Shown here one piece after another: positions 36,783 to 47,453 of a stretch of DNA of 64,000 bases. A program made the position numbers and the translations under genes. This DNA is from Streptomyces sp. NBC_00523. Lineage in GTDB: Bacteria; Actinomycetota; Actinomycetes; Streptomycetales; Streptomycetaceae. The notes under the pieces were generated by a model. The model searched no databases. It was not told the origin of the DNA and saw only the letters and a list, made by a program, of their open reading frames with translations. The first letter of the stretch is position 1. Every line of letters starts with the position of its first letter. Where the stretch lies: assembly GCF_036346615.1 (NCBI RefSeq), contig NZ_CP107836.1, positions 5,084,001 to 5,148,000 of the forward strand, in the 5' to 3' direction.

Positions 36783-37594
36783 ACAGCGCGAGCCGCGAGG
36801 CACTGGCTGCCGCACGCGAGCGTCTCGACGCGCTGACCGACTCCACGTCGGTCGACGCGGCGAAGCTCGCCGAGGACCTGGCCGGCGTCACGGCGCTGCT
36901 GCACCGCGAGGTGTCGCTGCGCCGGGTCCTGACCGACCCGGCGCAGCCGGGCGAGGCCAGGGCCGAGCTGGCAGGCCGCCTGCTCGGCGGCCAGGTGGGC
37001 GGCGAAGCCGTCGACCTGGTCTCGGGCATGGTCCGCTCGCGCTGGTCGCAGTCGCGTGACCTGGTCGACTCGGTCGAGGAACTGGCGAACACCGCCGACC
37101 TCACCGCCGCCCAGCGGAACGGTGACCTGGACGACGTCGAGGACGAACTCTTCCGGTTCGGCCGCATCGTCGCCTCGGACACCGGCCTGCGTGCCGCGCT
37201 CACCAGCCGGACCGCGACCCCCGCCGCCAAGGGCGAGCTGCTCCGCAGCCTGCTCGGCGGCAAGGCGCGGCCCGCCACCGAGCGCGTCATCGTGCGGCTT
37301 GTCACCCAGCCGCGTGGACGTAGCCTGGAAGCGGGACTCGACTCCCTGTCCAAGCTCGCCGCGGAGCGCCGGGAGCGCATGGTCGCGATCGTCACCTCCG
37401 CGGTGCCGCTCAGCGACCGGCAGAAGCAGCGCCTGGGCGCCGCGCTGGCGAAGATCTACGGCCGCCAGATGCACCTGAACCTGGACGTGGACCCCTCGGT
37501 CCTCGGCGGGATCGCGGTGCGGGTCGGCGACGAGGTCATCAACGGCACCATCGCGGACCGCCTCGACGAGGCGACCCGCCGTATGGCCGGCTGA
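36779..37594 (+). CDS. atpH: ATP synthase F1 subunit delta
   Basis: Joins the F1 head to the b stalk; 271 aa, longer than the about 180-aa E. coli protein, as is usual in actinobacteria. The C-terminal OSCP signature is 'LDVDPSVLGGIAVRVGDEVI'. Translation is coupled to atpF. Followed by a 136-nt gap with a palindromic element before atpA. Confidence 0.95.
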   Translation: MNSASREALAAARERLDALTDSTSVDAAKLAEDLAGVTALLHREVSLRRVLTDPAQPGEARAELAGRLLGGQVGGEAVDLVSGMVRSRWSQSRDLVDSVEELANTADLTAAQRNGDLDDVEDELFRFGRIVASDTGLRAALTSRTATPAAKGELLRSLLGGKARPATERVIVRLVTQPRGRSLEAGLDSLSKLAAERRERMVAIVTSAVPLSDRQKQRLGAALAKIYGRQMHLNLDVDPSVLGGIAVRVGDEVINGTIADRLDEATRRMAG

Positions 37595-37666
37595 CGCAGG
37601 CACAGCGCAACAGAACAGAGCAAGACCAGCGGCCCGGTTGGGCCGTGCAGAAATTGCAGAAGATTC

Positions 37667-37683
37667 CTGGGGGTCGCCCCCAG
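37667..37683. repeat. Streptomyces-type intergenic palindrome between atpH and atpA
   Basis: CTGGGGG-TCG-CCCCCAG forms a perfect 7-bp stem, followed by ACCCCC and an AT-richer stretch. The pattern resembles the GGGGGTCTGGGGG-type palindromes scattered between Streptomyces genes (from memory). It lies inside the operon, where it could slow transcription or mark an RNA end. Confidence 0.5.
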
Positions 37684-37730
37684 ACCCCCTTAAGAAACTT
37701 CGGGCCCAACAAGGAGAGCAGGGAACCCAG

Positions 37731-39302
37731 ATGGCGGAGCTCACGATCCGGCCGGAGGAGATCCGGGACGCGCTGGAGAACTTTGTCCAGTCGTACAAGC
37801 CGGACGCGGCCTCGCGCGAGGAGGTCGGTACGGTCAGCGTTGCCGGCGACGGCATCGCGAAGGTGGAGGGCCTGCCCTCCGCCATGGCGAACGAGCTGCT
37901 GAAGTTCGAGGACGGCACCCTCGGTCTCGCCCTCAACCTCGAGGAGCGCGAGATCGGTGCGATCGTCCTCGGCGAGTTCAGCGGCATCGAGGAGGGCCAG
38001 CCGGTGCAGCGCACCGGTGAGGTGCTCTCCGTCGGCGTCGGCGAGGGCTACCTCGGCCGCGTCGTCGACCCGCTCGGCAACCCGATCGACGGTCTCGGCG
38101 AGATCGCGACCGACGGCCGCCGCGCCCTCGAGCTGCAGGCCCCTGGCGTCATGGTCCGTAAGTCGGTGCACGAGCCGATGCAGACCGGCTACAAGGCCGT
38201 CGACGCCATGGTGCCGATCGGCCGCGGCCAGCGTCAGCTGATCATCGGCGACCGTCAGACGGGTAAGACCGCTCTGGCCGTCGACACGATCATCAACCAG
38301 CGCGACAACTGGCGCTCGGGCGACGTGAACAAGCAGGTGCGCTGCATCTACGTCGCCATCGGTCAGAAGGGCTCCACGATCGCCTCCGTGCGCGGCGCCC
38401 TCGAAGAGGCCGGCGCCCTGGAGTACACGACCATCGTCGCCGCCCCGGCGTCCGACCCGGCCGGCTTCAAGTACCTCGCGCCGTACACCGGCTCGGCCAT
38501 CGGCCAGCACTGGATGTACCAGGGCAAGCACGTCCTGATCATCTTCGACGACCTTTCGAAGCAGGCCGACGCCTACCGCGCCGTGTCCCTGCTGCTGCGC
38601 CGTCCGCCGGGCCGTGAGGCGTACCCCGGCGACGTCTTCTACCTCCACTCGCGTCTGCTGGAGCGCTGCGCCAAGCTCTCCGACGACATGGGTGCCGGTT
38701 CGATGACGGGTCTCCCGATCGTCGAGACCAAGGCGAACGACGTGTCGGCGTTCATCCCGACCAACGTCATCTCCATCACCGACGGCCAGTGCTTCCTGGA
38801 GTCCGACCTGTTCAACGCCGGTCAGCGTCCGGCCCTGAACGTCGGTATCTCGGTCTCCCGCGTCGGTGGCTCCGCCCAGCACAAGGCCATGCGCCAGGTG
38901 TCCGGCCGACTCCGCGTGGACCTCGCCCAGTACCGCGAACTGGAGGCGTTCGCCGCCTTCGGCTCCGACCTGGACGCGGCCTCCAAGGCGTCGCTGGAGC
39001 GCGGTAAGCGCATGGTCGAGCTGCTGAAGCAGCCGCAGTACGCCCCGTTCCCCGTCGAGGAGCAGGTCGTCTCCGTCTGGGCCGGCACCAACGGCAAGAT
39101 GGACGACGTCCCGGTCGAGGACATCCGCCGCTTCGAGACGGAGCTGCTGGAGTACCTGCGCCGCGAGCGCAAGGACCTCCTCACCAGCATCCGCGAGGGC
39201 GCCAAGATGTCCAACGACACGCTTGAGGCGATCGCCGACGCCGTGGCCGCCTTCAAGCAGCAGTTCGAGACCTCGGACGGCAAGCTCCTGGGCGAGGGCT
39301 GA
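37731..39302 (+). CDS. atpA: ATP synthase F1 subunit alpha
   Basis: Non-catalytic nucleotide-binding subunit of 523 aa. Walker A is 'GDRQTGKT', and the 'VPIGRGQRQLIIGD' block and C-terminal helical domain are complete. ATG at 37731 with AAGGAGAG upstream; the open frame before it is the intergenic palindrome region. atpG follows after 3 nt. Confidence 0.98.
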   Translation: MAELTIRPEEIRDALENFVQSYKPDAASREEVGTVSVAGDGIAKVEGLPSAMANELLKFEDGTLGLALNLEEREIGAIVLGEFSGIEEGQPVQRTGEVLSVGVGEGYLGRVVDPLGNPIDGLGEIATDGRRALELQAPGVMVRKSVHEPMQTGYKAVDAMVPIGRGQRQLIIGDRQTGKTALAVDTIINQRDNWRSGDVNKQVRCIYVAIGQKGSTIASVRGALEEAGALEYTTIVAAPASDPAGFKYLAPYTGSAIGQHWMYQGKHVLIIFDDLSKQADAYRAVSLLLRRPPGREAYPGDVFYLHSRLLERCAKLSDDMGAGSMTGLPIVETKANDVSAFIPTNVISITDGQCFLESDLFNAGQRPALNVGISVSRVGGSAQHKAMRQVSGRLRVDLAQYRELEAFAAFGSDLDAASKASLERGKRMVELLKQPQYAPFPVEEQVVSVWAGTNGKMDDVPVEDIRRFETELLEYLRRERKDLLTSIREGAKMSNDTLEAIADAVAAFKQQFETSDGKLLGEG

Positions 39303-39305
39303 TCG

Positions 39306-40220
39306 ATGGGCGCTCAGCTTCGCGTTTACAAGCGCCGCATCCGCTCCGTCACCGCCACGAAGAAGATCACCAAGGCGATGGAGATGATCGCCGCCTCGCG
39401 CATCGTCAAGGCGCAGCGCCAGGTGGCGGCGTCGACGCCGTACGCCACCGAGCTGACCCGCGCGGTGACGGCGGTGGCGACCGGCTCCACCACCAAGCAC
39501 CCGCTGACCACCGAGGCCGAGTCCCCGGCCCGGGCCGCGATCCTGCTCATCACGAGCGACCGCGGTCTGGCCGGCGGTTACTCCTCCAACGCCATCAAGG
39601 CCGCGGAGAAGCTGACCGAGCGGCTGCGCGGTGAGGGCAAGGAGGTCGACACGTACGTGATCGGCCGCAAGGGTGTCGCCTACTACGGGTTCCGCGAGCG
39701 CAAGATCGCGGACTCGTGGACCGGCTTCACCGACAGCCCGACGTACGCGGATGCCAAGCGGGCGGCTGCTCCGCTGATCGAGGCGGTCACCAAGGAGACC
39801 GCCGAGGGCGGCGTCGACGAGCTGCACATCGTCTTCACGGAGTTCGTGTCGATGATGACGCAGAACCCGGTCGACGACCGGATGCTGCCGCTCAGTCTCG
39901 ATGCCACGGAGAAGGAGGACGGCAAGGGCGAGATCCTGCCGCTCTTCGACTTCGAGCCGTCGGCGGAGGACGTCCTCGACGCCCTGCTTCCGCGGTACGT
40001 CGAGAGCCGTATCTACAACGCGCTGCTGCAGGCCGCTGCTTCCGAGCACGCTGCCCGCCGCCGCGCGATGAAGTCGGCCACCGACAACGCCGGTGAGCTC
40101 ATCAAGACGCTCTCCCGGCTTGCCAACGCGGCCCGCCAGGCCGAAATCACCCAGGAAATCAGCGAGATCGTCGGTGGTGCCAGTGCGCTGGCCGACGCGA
40201 CCGCGGGGAGTGACAAGTAA
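39306..40220 (+). CDS. atpG: ATP synthase F1 subunit gamma
   Basis: Central rotor shaft of 304 aa with the conserved N-terminal coiled coil ('RIRSVTATKKITKAMEMIA') and the paired C-terminal helix. Its TAA stop shares one base with the atpD ATG (TAATG). Confidence 0.97.
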   Translation: MGAQLRVYKRRIRSVTATKKITKAMEMIAASRIVKAQRQVAASTPYATELTRAVTAVATGSTTKHPLTTEAESPARAAILLITSDRGLAGGYSSNAIKAAEKLTERLRGEGKEVDTYVIGRKGVAYYGFRERKIADSWTGFTDSPTYADAKRAAAPLIEAVTKETAEGGVDELHIVFTEFVSMMTQNPVDDRMLPLSLDATEKEDGKGEILPLFDFEPSAEDVLDALLPRYVESRIYNALLQAAASEHAARRRAMKSATDNAGELIKTLSRLANAARQAEITQEISEIVGGASALADATAGSDK

Positions 40221-41662
40221 TGACGACCACAGTTGAGACGGCCGTTGCCACGGGCCGCGTCGCCCGGGTCATCGGCCCGGTCGTCGACGTGGAGTTCCCC
40301 GTCGACGCGATGCCGGAGATCTACAACGCGCTGACCGTCGAGGTGGCCGACCCGGCCGAGGACGGCAAGCTCAAGACGCTGACGCTCGAGGTCGCCCAGC
40401 ACCTCGGCGACGGCGTGATCCGCGCGATCTCGATGCAGCCGACCGACGGTCTGGTCCGCCAGGCCCCGGTCACCGACACGGGCACCGGCATCACGGTCCC
40501 CGTCGGCGACATCACCAAGGGCAAGGTGTTCAACACCCTTGGCCAGATCCTGAACAAGCCCGAGGCCGAGGCCGAGGTCACCGAGCGCTGGCCGATCCAC
40601 CGCAAGGCGCCCAACTTCGACCAGCTCGAGTCCAAGACCGAGATGTTCGAGACCGGCGTCAAGGTCATCGACCTCCTCACCCCGTACGTCAAGGGTGGAA
40701 AGATCGGTCTGTTCGGTGGTGCCGGTGTCGGCAAGACCGTGCTGATCCAGGAGATGATCTACCGCGTCGCCAACAACCACGACGGTGTGTCGGTGTTCGC
40801 GGGCGTCGGTGAGCGCACCCGTGAGGGCAACGACCTCATCGAGGAGATGGCCGACTCCGGCGTCATCGACAAGACGGCGCTCGTCTTCGGCCAGATGGAC
40901 GAGCCGCCGGGGACCCGTCTCCGCGTCGCCCTGGCCGGTCTGACCATGGCGGAGTACTTCCGCGATGTGCAGAAGCAGGACGTGCTCTTCTTCATCGACA
41001 ACATCTTCCGGTACACCCAGGCCGGTTCCGAGGTGTCCACCCTGCTCGGCCGCATGCCGTCCGCGGTGGGTTACCAGCCGAACCTGGCCGACGAGATGGG
41101 TCTGCTCCAGGAGCGCATCACGTCGACCCGCGGTCACTCGATCACCTCGATGCAGGCGATCTACGTCCCCGCGGACGACCTGACCGACCCGGCGCCGGCG
41201 ACCACCTTCGCCCACCTCGACGCGACGACGGTTCTCTCCCGTCCGATCTCCGAGAAGGGCATCTACCCGGCCGTGGACCCGCTGGACTCGACGTCCCGCA
41301 TCCTCGACCCGCGGTACATCGCGGCGGACCACTACGAGGCCGCCATGCGTGTCAAGGGGATCCTCCAGAAGTACAAGGACCTCCAGGACATCATCGCGAT
41401 CCTCGGTATCGACGAGCTGGGCGAGGAGGACAAGCTCGTTGTCCACCGTGCCCGTCGCGTCGAGCGCTTCCTGTCGCAGAACACCCACGTCGCCAAGCAG
41501 TTCACCGGCGTGGACGGTTCGGACGTTCCGCTCGACGAGTCGATCGCCGCGTTCAACTCGATCTGCGACGGTGAGTACGACCACTTCCCCGAGCAGGCGT
41601 TCTTCATGTGCGGTGGCATCGAGGACCTGAAGGCCAACGCCAAGGAGCTCGGCGTCTCCTGA
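40220..41662 (+). CDS. atpD: ATP synthase F1 subunit beta
   Basis: Catalytic subunit of 480 aa. Walker A is 'GGAGVGKT', the catalytic 'GERTREGND' and the 'DVLFFIDNIFRYTQAGSEVS' region are intact. Overlaps atpG by one base. A strong hairpin lies between it and atpC. Confidence 0.98.
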   Translation: MTTTVETAVATGRVARVIGPVVDVEFPVDAMPEIYNALTVEVADPAEDGKLKTLTLEVAQHLGDGVIRAISMQPTDGLVRQAPVTDTGTGITVPVGDITKGKVFNTLGQILNKPEAEAEVTERWPIHRKAPNFDQLESKTEMFETGVKVIDLLTPYVKGGKIGLFGGAGVGKTVLIQEMIYRVANNHDGVSVFAGVGERTREGNDLIEEMADSGVIDKTALVFGQMDEPPGTRLRVALAGLTMAEYFRDVQKQDVLFFIDNIFRYTQAGSEVSTLLGRMPSAVGYQPNLADEMGLLQERITSTRGHSITSMQAIYVPADDLTDPAPATTFAHLDATTVLSRPISEKGIYPAVDPLDSTSRILDPRYIAADHYEAAMRVKGILQKYKDLQDIIAILGIDELGEEDKLVVHRARRVERFLSQNTHVAKQFTGVDGSDVPLDESIAAFNSICDGEYDHFPEQAFFMCGGIEDLKANAKELGVS

Positions 41663-41676
41663 GCCCCCGGCTCACC

Positions 41677-41705
41677 GAGGGGGGCGGGTGCGTCCCGTCC
41701 CCCTC
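41677..41705 (+). terminator. Strong hairpin inside the atp operon, between atpD and atpC
   Basis: A 12-bp stem with one G-U pair (41677-41688 with 41694-41705, loop TGCGT) starts 15 nt after the atpD stop codon. A smaller stem CCCGGC/GCCGGG follows nearer atpC. It could attenuate atpC, protect the atpD mRNA end, or be an RNA processing site. Confidence 0.6.
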
Positions 41706-41771
41706 ACCACGCCCCGTAGAATTGACCCAACACCCGGCACGACCGCCGGGTGGTGACCCGAGGAGCCACCC

Positions 41772-42146
41772 TTGGCTGCTGAGCTGCACGTCGAGCTGGT
41801 CGCCGCGGACCGCAGTGTCTGGTCCGGCGAGGCCACCCTGGTCGTCGCGCGCACCACGTCCGGCGACATCGGCGTCATGCCCGGTCACCAGCCGCTTCTG
41901 GGTGTGCTGGAATCGGGCCCGGTGACGATCCGTACGAGCGAGGGCGCGACCGTCGTCGCCGCCGTGCACGGCGGTTTCATCTCGTTCGCCGACGACAAGC
42001 TTTCGCTTCTCGCGGAGATCGCGGAGCTTGCCGACGAGATCGACGTCCAGCGCGCCGAGCGTGCGCTGGAGCGTGCGAAGTCGGACACGGACGCCGCTTC
42101 CGAGCGGCGCGCCGAAGTGCGACTGCGTGCGGTGGCGGCACACTAG
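41772..42146 (+). CDS. atpC: ATP synthase F1 subunit epsilon
   Basis: Rotor subunit of 124 aa that can inhibit ATP hydrolysis: an N-terminal beta sandwich ('GDIGVMPGHQPLLGVL') and a C-terminal helical pair. TTG start with a GAGGAG site. Last gene of the operon, followed by a long hairpin. Confidence 0.96.
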   Translation: MAAELHVELVAADRSVWSGEATLVVARTTSGDIGVMPGHQPLLGVLESGPVTIRTSEGATVVAAVHGGFISFADDKLSLLAEIAELADEIDVQRAERALERAKSDTDAASERRAEVRLRAVAAH

Positions 42147-42168
42147 CCACCTCACGACATGGATTTAC

Positions 42169-42220
42169 CCTCAGCCGCGGCCCGTGCCGGAGACCTCTCC
42201 GGACCGTGTCGCGGCTGAGG
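42169..42220 (+). terminator. Terminator of the atp operon
   Basis: Outer arms of 11 bp (42169-42179 with 42210-42220) enclose a second perfect 6-bp stem CCGGAG/CTCCGG with loop ACCT. It begins 22 nt after the atpC stop codon. Confidence 0.85.
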
Positions 42221-42286
42221 CGATGCAGATGCAGGTGACGTACGGACGGTATCCGTTTACTCGATGATGCGAGGAGGTCGGTGGAG

Positions 42287-42733
42287 ATGTACCTCGCGCT
42301 GTGGGTGGGCGGACTGGTCGTCGCACTGGTCGCGCTGGGACTCTTCGTCTTCGGTCTGCGCCGGCGGCTGATCCAGCGTTCCGGCGGGACCTTCGACTGC
42401 AGTCTCCGGTGGAACGTACCCGAGGAACCCGACCTGTCCGGCAAGGGCTGGGTGTACGGCGTCGCCCGGTACAGCGGCGACAAGGTGAACTGGTTCCGGG
42501 TCTTCAGCTACTCGCCGCGTCCGCGCCGGGTCCTGGAACGGTCCGCGATCGAGGTCGTGGCCCGCCGGATGCCGGAGGGCGAGGAGGAGCTGGCGCTGCT
42601 CTCCGACGCGATCGTGCTCGGCTGTCTCCACCGGGAGACCCGCCTGGAGCTGGCGATGAGCGAGGACGCCCTGACCGGTTTCCTCGCCTGGCTGGAGGCG
42701 GCCCCGCCCGGCCAGCGGGTCAACGTCGCCTAG
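42287..42733 (+). CDS. DUF2550 membrane-anchored protein
   Basis: A 148-aa protein with one N-terminal helix (about 1-22), a basic hinge ('GLRRRLIQRSGG') and a cytosolic domain ending 'SEDALTGFLAWLEAAPPGQRVNV'. It matches the DUF2550 family that follows atpC in actinobacteria; no function is known to me. The ATG at 42287 is preferred (GAGGAGG 9 nt upstream); a GTG at 42281 is in frame but too close to that site. Confidence 0.85.
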   Translation: MYLALWVGGLVVALVALGLFVFGLRRRLIQRSGGTFDCSLRWNVPEEPDLSGKGWVYGVARYSGDKVNWFRVFSYSPRPRRVLERSAIEVVARRMPEGEEELALLSDAIVLGCLHRETRLELAMSEDALTGFLAWLEAAPPGQRVNVA

Positions 42734-42747
42734 CGCTGTACGCCGGA

Positions 42748-43815
42748 TCAGGCCGCGACCGTCGGGCGCACCCGGGTCAGCAGCAGCTCCAGGAAGCGGT
42801 CCGGGTGCCGGAACGACGCGAAGTGGCTCGCGTCCTCGATGAGCGCGAAGTCCTTGGCCGGTGCCGTGACGGCCTCGTAGAACGCGCGTGCCGGGGCCGG
42901 CGGCGTCAGGACGTCGTGCGCCCCCTGGAAGACGAAGAACGGCAGGGCGAAGTCGGTGCCCTCGGCCCACTCGTCGATCGTCACGGCCTCCGGGCCCACC
43001 TGTTCCGAGAAGGTCATCGCGCCCATGTAGGAGCGCAGCCCGCGCAGCGTGTGCCGGGGTGAGAACCACAGCGAGCGGACCACCACGGTCTTCATGGTGG
43101 CGTAGGTCAGCGGGTCGGACGTCACGACGATCTTCGCGCGGGCCGACCACTGTTCCGGGGTCCAGGCGGCAGGGTCGGGGCCCATCGCGCGGGCGGCGGC
43201 CAGGTCCTTGCGCTTCCCGGCCGCCCGGAGACGCTCCAGCAGGGCGTCGTGGGCGCTTCGGTCGCGGCCGCCCCCGTTGATGTTCTGGTCGGTGCCCACG
43301 TACGCGGAGTAGCGCTCGGGGTGATTGCGGGCCAGCCGCAGCCCGATGGCGGTGCCGAACGAGTTGGCCACCAGCAGCACCTTGTCGATGCCCATCCGGG
43401 ACCGGATGTGGTCGGTGACCTCCAGGGCGTCCTCGTACAGCCGGTCCAGGGTGAACTCCCCCTGGCCGTCGGGGCCGTGCGCGGCGAAGGTGTGGCCGGC
43501 GCCGCGCATGTCCCAGCGGACGACGGTGAAGTGCTGCTCCCAGCCCCGGGTGCGCGGCAGGAAGATGTGGTTGGAGGCGCCGGGGCCGCCGTGGATCTCC
43601 AGGATCACCGGGTTGGCGCGGTCGTCGCCGCGTACGGAGATCCACTGGTCGATGCCGCCGATCCGGACGAAGCCCGACTCCTCGATCCCGTGCGGTGCGG
43701 TGATGCGCAGCTTCCGGGCGTGGGCGGTGCGCTTGAGCTGCCGGTAGCCCAGCATTCCGGCGGCGGGGCCGGCTATCAGGGCGGCGGCGGACGCGGTGAC
43801 GATCGTGGCCGGCAT
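42748..43815 (-). CDS. Alpha/beta hydrolase, proline-iminopeptidase-like
   Basis: A 355-aa hydrolase with an N-terminal hydrophobic stretch (about residues 4-24) that may anchor or export it. The oxyanion motif 'HGGPGASNH' and nucleophile elbow 'VANSFGTAIG' are as in proline iminopeptidases (family S33), and late Asp ('GAHDVLTPP') and His ('DASHFASF') complete a triad. ATG with AAGGAG. Convergent with the DUF2550 gene and divergent from a TetR regulator that probably controls it. The substrate is unknown. Confidence 0.87.
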   Translation of the reverse strand: MPATIVTASAAALIAGPAAGMLGYRQLKRTAHARKLRITAPHGIEESGFVRIGGIDQWISVRGDDRANPVILEIHGGPGASNHIFLPRTRGWEQHFTVVRWDMRGAGHTFAAHGPDGQGEFTLDRLYEDALEVTDHIRSRMGIDKVLLVANSFGTAIGLRLARNHPERYSAYVGTDQNINGGGRDRSAHDALLERLRAAGKRKDLAAARAMGPDPAAWTPEQWSARAKIVVTSDPLTYATMKTVVVRSLWFSPRHTLRGLRSYMGAMTFSEQVGPEAVTIDEWAEGTDFALPFFVFQGAHDVLTPPAPARAFYEAVTAPAKDFALIEDASHFASFRHPDRFLELLLTRVRPTVAA

Positions 43816-43828
43816 GGCTGACTCCTTA

Positions 43829-43872
43829 AACTGTTTATGGCGTAAGCGGTAGTGCTTAAGGTGTATACAGTT
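43829..43872. promoter_or_regulatory. Nested palindrome in the hydrolase/TetR divergent promoter
   Basis: AACTGT (43829-43834) pairs with ACAGTT (43867-43872), and TAAGC (43843-43847) pairs with GCTTA (43854-43858). Both pairs share the same centre at 43850.5. Such a two-shell repeat fits one or two TetR dimers sitting over both promoters. Confidence 0.5.
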
Positions 43873-43916
43873 GTTTAGATGGTGTCAACCGTCCGACGGA
43901 GACCAGGGAGTACGCG

Positions 43917-44663
43917 ATGGCCGGGGCAGCCGGGAGAAGCAAGCGGACGGGGCCGAGGGACATGCGGGCCGGGGTCGAGCTCCTCTGGGGCGAGCGGGAG
44001 CGGCCCGCCCGGGGCCCCAAGCCCTCGCTGACCCCGCGCCGGATCGCCGACGAGGCGGTCGCGGTCGCCGACGCGGAGGGCCTGGACGCGGTCTCCATGG
44101 GGCGCGTGGCGGCCGGGCTCGGGGTCTCCGGGATGGCGCTCTACCGCTATGTGCCCGGCAAGACGGAGCTGGTCGAGCTCATGGTGGAGGTGGCGCTCGC
44201 CGACGTACCCGACCTCGCGGACGCGGGTCCGGGCTGGCGGGAGCGGCTGGCCGCCTGGAGCCGGCGGTCCCGGCAGGTGTACGCGGACCACCCCTGGCTG
44301 CTCGCGGCCACCGCGATGCGCCGGCAGATCATGGGCCCGCACCAGCTGGGCTGGCTGGACGCGGCCCACGCCGCGCTGGAGCCGACGGGGCTCGGGGCCG
44401 CCGACCGGCAACAGGTCGTCCTGCTGCTGATCGGCCAGGTGCGCAGCCTCGCTCAGCAGACGGCGGACTTCGACGCGGAGCACGCCCGGGAGTGGGGCCG
44501 GCTGACCGGGGAACTCCTGGAACGGCACGCCGACCGGTTCCCCGCGCTCACCCGGGCCATCGCCGCCGGGGCCTTCGACGCGAGCGGCACCGACTCGCCG
44601 GACTTCGGCCTGGACCGCATCCTCGACGGTGTCCAGGTGCTGATCGACGCGGCGGCACCTTAA
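43917..44663 (+). CDS. TetR-family transcriptional regulator
   Basis: A 248-aa repressor. The helix-turn-helix lies at about residues 40-86 ('VSMGRVAAGLGVSGMALYRYVPGKTEL'), followed by an all-helical ligand domain of the TetR_C_1 type. A basic 35-residue N-terminal extension precedes the DNA-binding domain. ATG with AGGGAG. It is divergent from the hydrolase, and the shared promoter holds a nested palindrome. Confidence 0.9.
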   Translation: MAGAAGRSKRTGPRDMRAGVELLWGERERPARGPKPSLTPRRIADEAVAVADAEGLDAVSMGRVAAGLGVSGMALYRYVPGKTELVELMVEVALADVPDLADAGPGWRERLAAWSRRSRQVYADHPWLLAATAMRRQIMGPHQLGWLDAAHAALEPTGLGAADRQQVVLLLIGQVRSLAQQTADFDAEHAREWGRLTGELLERHADRFPALTRAIAAGAFDASGTDSPDFGLDRILDGVQVLIDAAAP

Positions 44664-44686
44664 TGGCGCCGCGGGCACGCGAAAAA

Positions 44687-44719
44687 CCGGGGAGACAGGG
44701 GGCGGACCTGTCTCCCCGG
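44687..44719. terminator. Bidirectional terminator between tetR and the chitinase gene
   Basis: A perfect 13-bp stem (44687-44699 with 44707-44719, loop 7 nt) is flanked by AAAAA on the left and TTTT on the right, so each convergent gene gets an intrinsic terminator with a U-tract. Confidence 0.92.
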
Positions 44720-44746
44720 CGTTTTCGGGGGGTTGAGCCTCGGGGG

Positions 44747-46627
<1,881 letters not shown>

Positions 46628-46735
46628 CGGTGCTCCTCGGGTGAGGTCCGGACATACGGGGTGGTCCGTGAACTGCAACCCTGCGCCGCCCTGAACCCGC
46701 TTTGTCATGGCAGGTTCACCGCAGTGTGTTCGGTG

Positions 46736-46778
46736 AGATTAAGAAGGTCTGGACCAATCGTCAAGAGGTCTGGACCAA
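46736..46778 (-). promoter_or_regulatory. Chitinase promoter with two 13-bp direct repeats
   Basis: On the minus strand TTGACG (46759-46764), 17 bp and TAATCT (46736-46741) form a good vegetative promoter. The sequence TTGGTCCAGACCT occurs at 46745-46757, between the boxes, and at 46766-46778, just upstream of the -35; the copies are 21 bp apart, two helical turns. These are the known Streptomyces chitinase repeats, needed for chitin induction and glucose repression, and their core resembles the DasR site TGGTCTAGACCA. Confidence 0.88.
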
Positions 46779-46805
46779 AGATCGTGACCGTCCGCCGAAT
46801 AAACC

Positions 46806-47453
46806 TCAGACGCCCAACTCCTGTGCCAGCACGGCCGCCTGGACTCTGCTGCGCAGCTCCAGCTTCCCCAGCAACCGGCTGACGTGCGTCTTCGCCGTCG
46901 CCTCCGCCATGGACAGCCGTTCGGCGATCTCCGCGTTCGACATCCCCTCGCCGAGGCACCCCAGCACCTCGCGCTCCCGCCGGGTCAGCGCCTCCAGCAC
47001 CGACGCGTCCGGAGCGTCCGCCCGTACGGAACCGCCCCCCGCGAACTCCGCGATCAGCCGCCGCGTCACGGCCGGGGCGATCAGCCCCTCACCGCGCGCC
47101 ACCGTGCGCACCGCGTCGAGCAGCCCGGCCGCCTCGATGTCCTTCAGCAGGAAGCCCGAGGCCCCCGCCCGCAGCGCCCCGAACACATAGGCGTCCAGGT
47201 CGAACGTCGTCAGCACCAGCACGTCCGCCAGCCCCTCGGCGGTCACCTGCCGGGTCGCCGCGACCCCGTCCAGGCGCGGCATCTGCACGTCCATCAGCAC
47301 CAGGTCCGGCCGCAGCTCCCGGGCCAGCCGTACCGCCTCCTCGCCGTCCCCGGCCTCCCCGACGACCTCGATGTCCGGCGCGCTGCCCAGGATGAGCACC
47401 AGCCCCGCCCGTACCGCCGTCTGGTCCTCCGCGACCACCACCCGGACCGTCAT
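46806..47453 (-). CDS. NarL/LuxR-type response regulator (ChiR-like)
   Basis: A 215-aa regulator: receiver domain with phosphoacceptor in 'LVLMDVQMPRLDG' and a C-terminal LuxR helix-turn-helix ('EALTRREREVLGCLGEGMSNAEIAERL'). Its ATG overlaps the kinase stop (ATGA). It lies directly upstream of the chitinase gene in the same direction, as chiR does in S. coelicolor; there the pair is required for chitin induction. Assignment to ChiR rests on position and family, not on sequence comparison. Confidence 0.9.
   Translation of the reverse strand: MTVRVVVAEDQTAVRAGLVLILGSAPDIEVVGEAGDGEEAVRLARELRPDLVLMDVQMPRLDGVAATRQVTAEGLADVLVLTTFDLDAYVFGALRAGASGFLLKDIEAAGLLDAVRTVARGEGLIAPAVTRRLIAEFAGGGSVRADAPDASVLEALTRREREVLGCLGEGMSNAEIAERLSMAEATAKTHVSRLLGKLELRSRVQAAVLAQELGV

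Noticed and set aside
37539..40049. 836-codon minus-strand frame opposite atpA and atpG
   Set aside because: Shadow of highly conserved ATP synthase genes.
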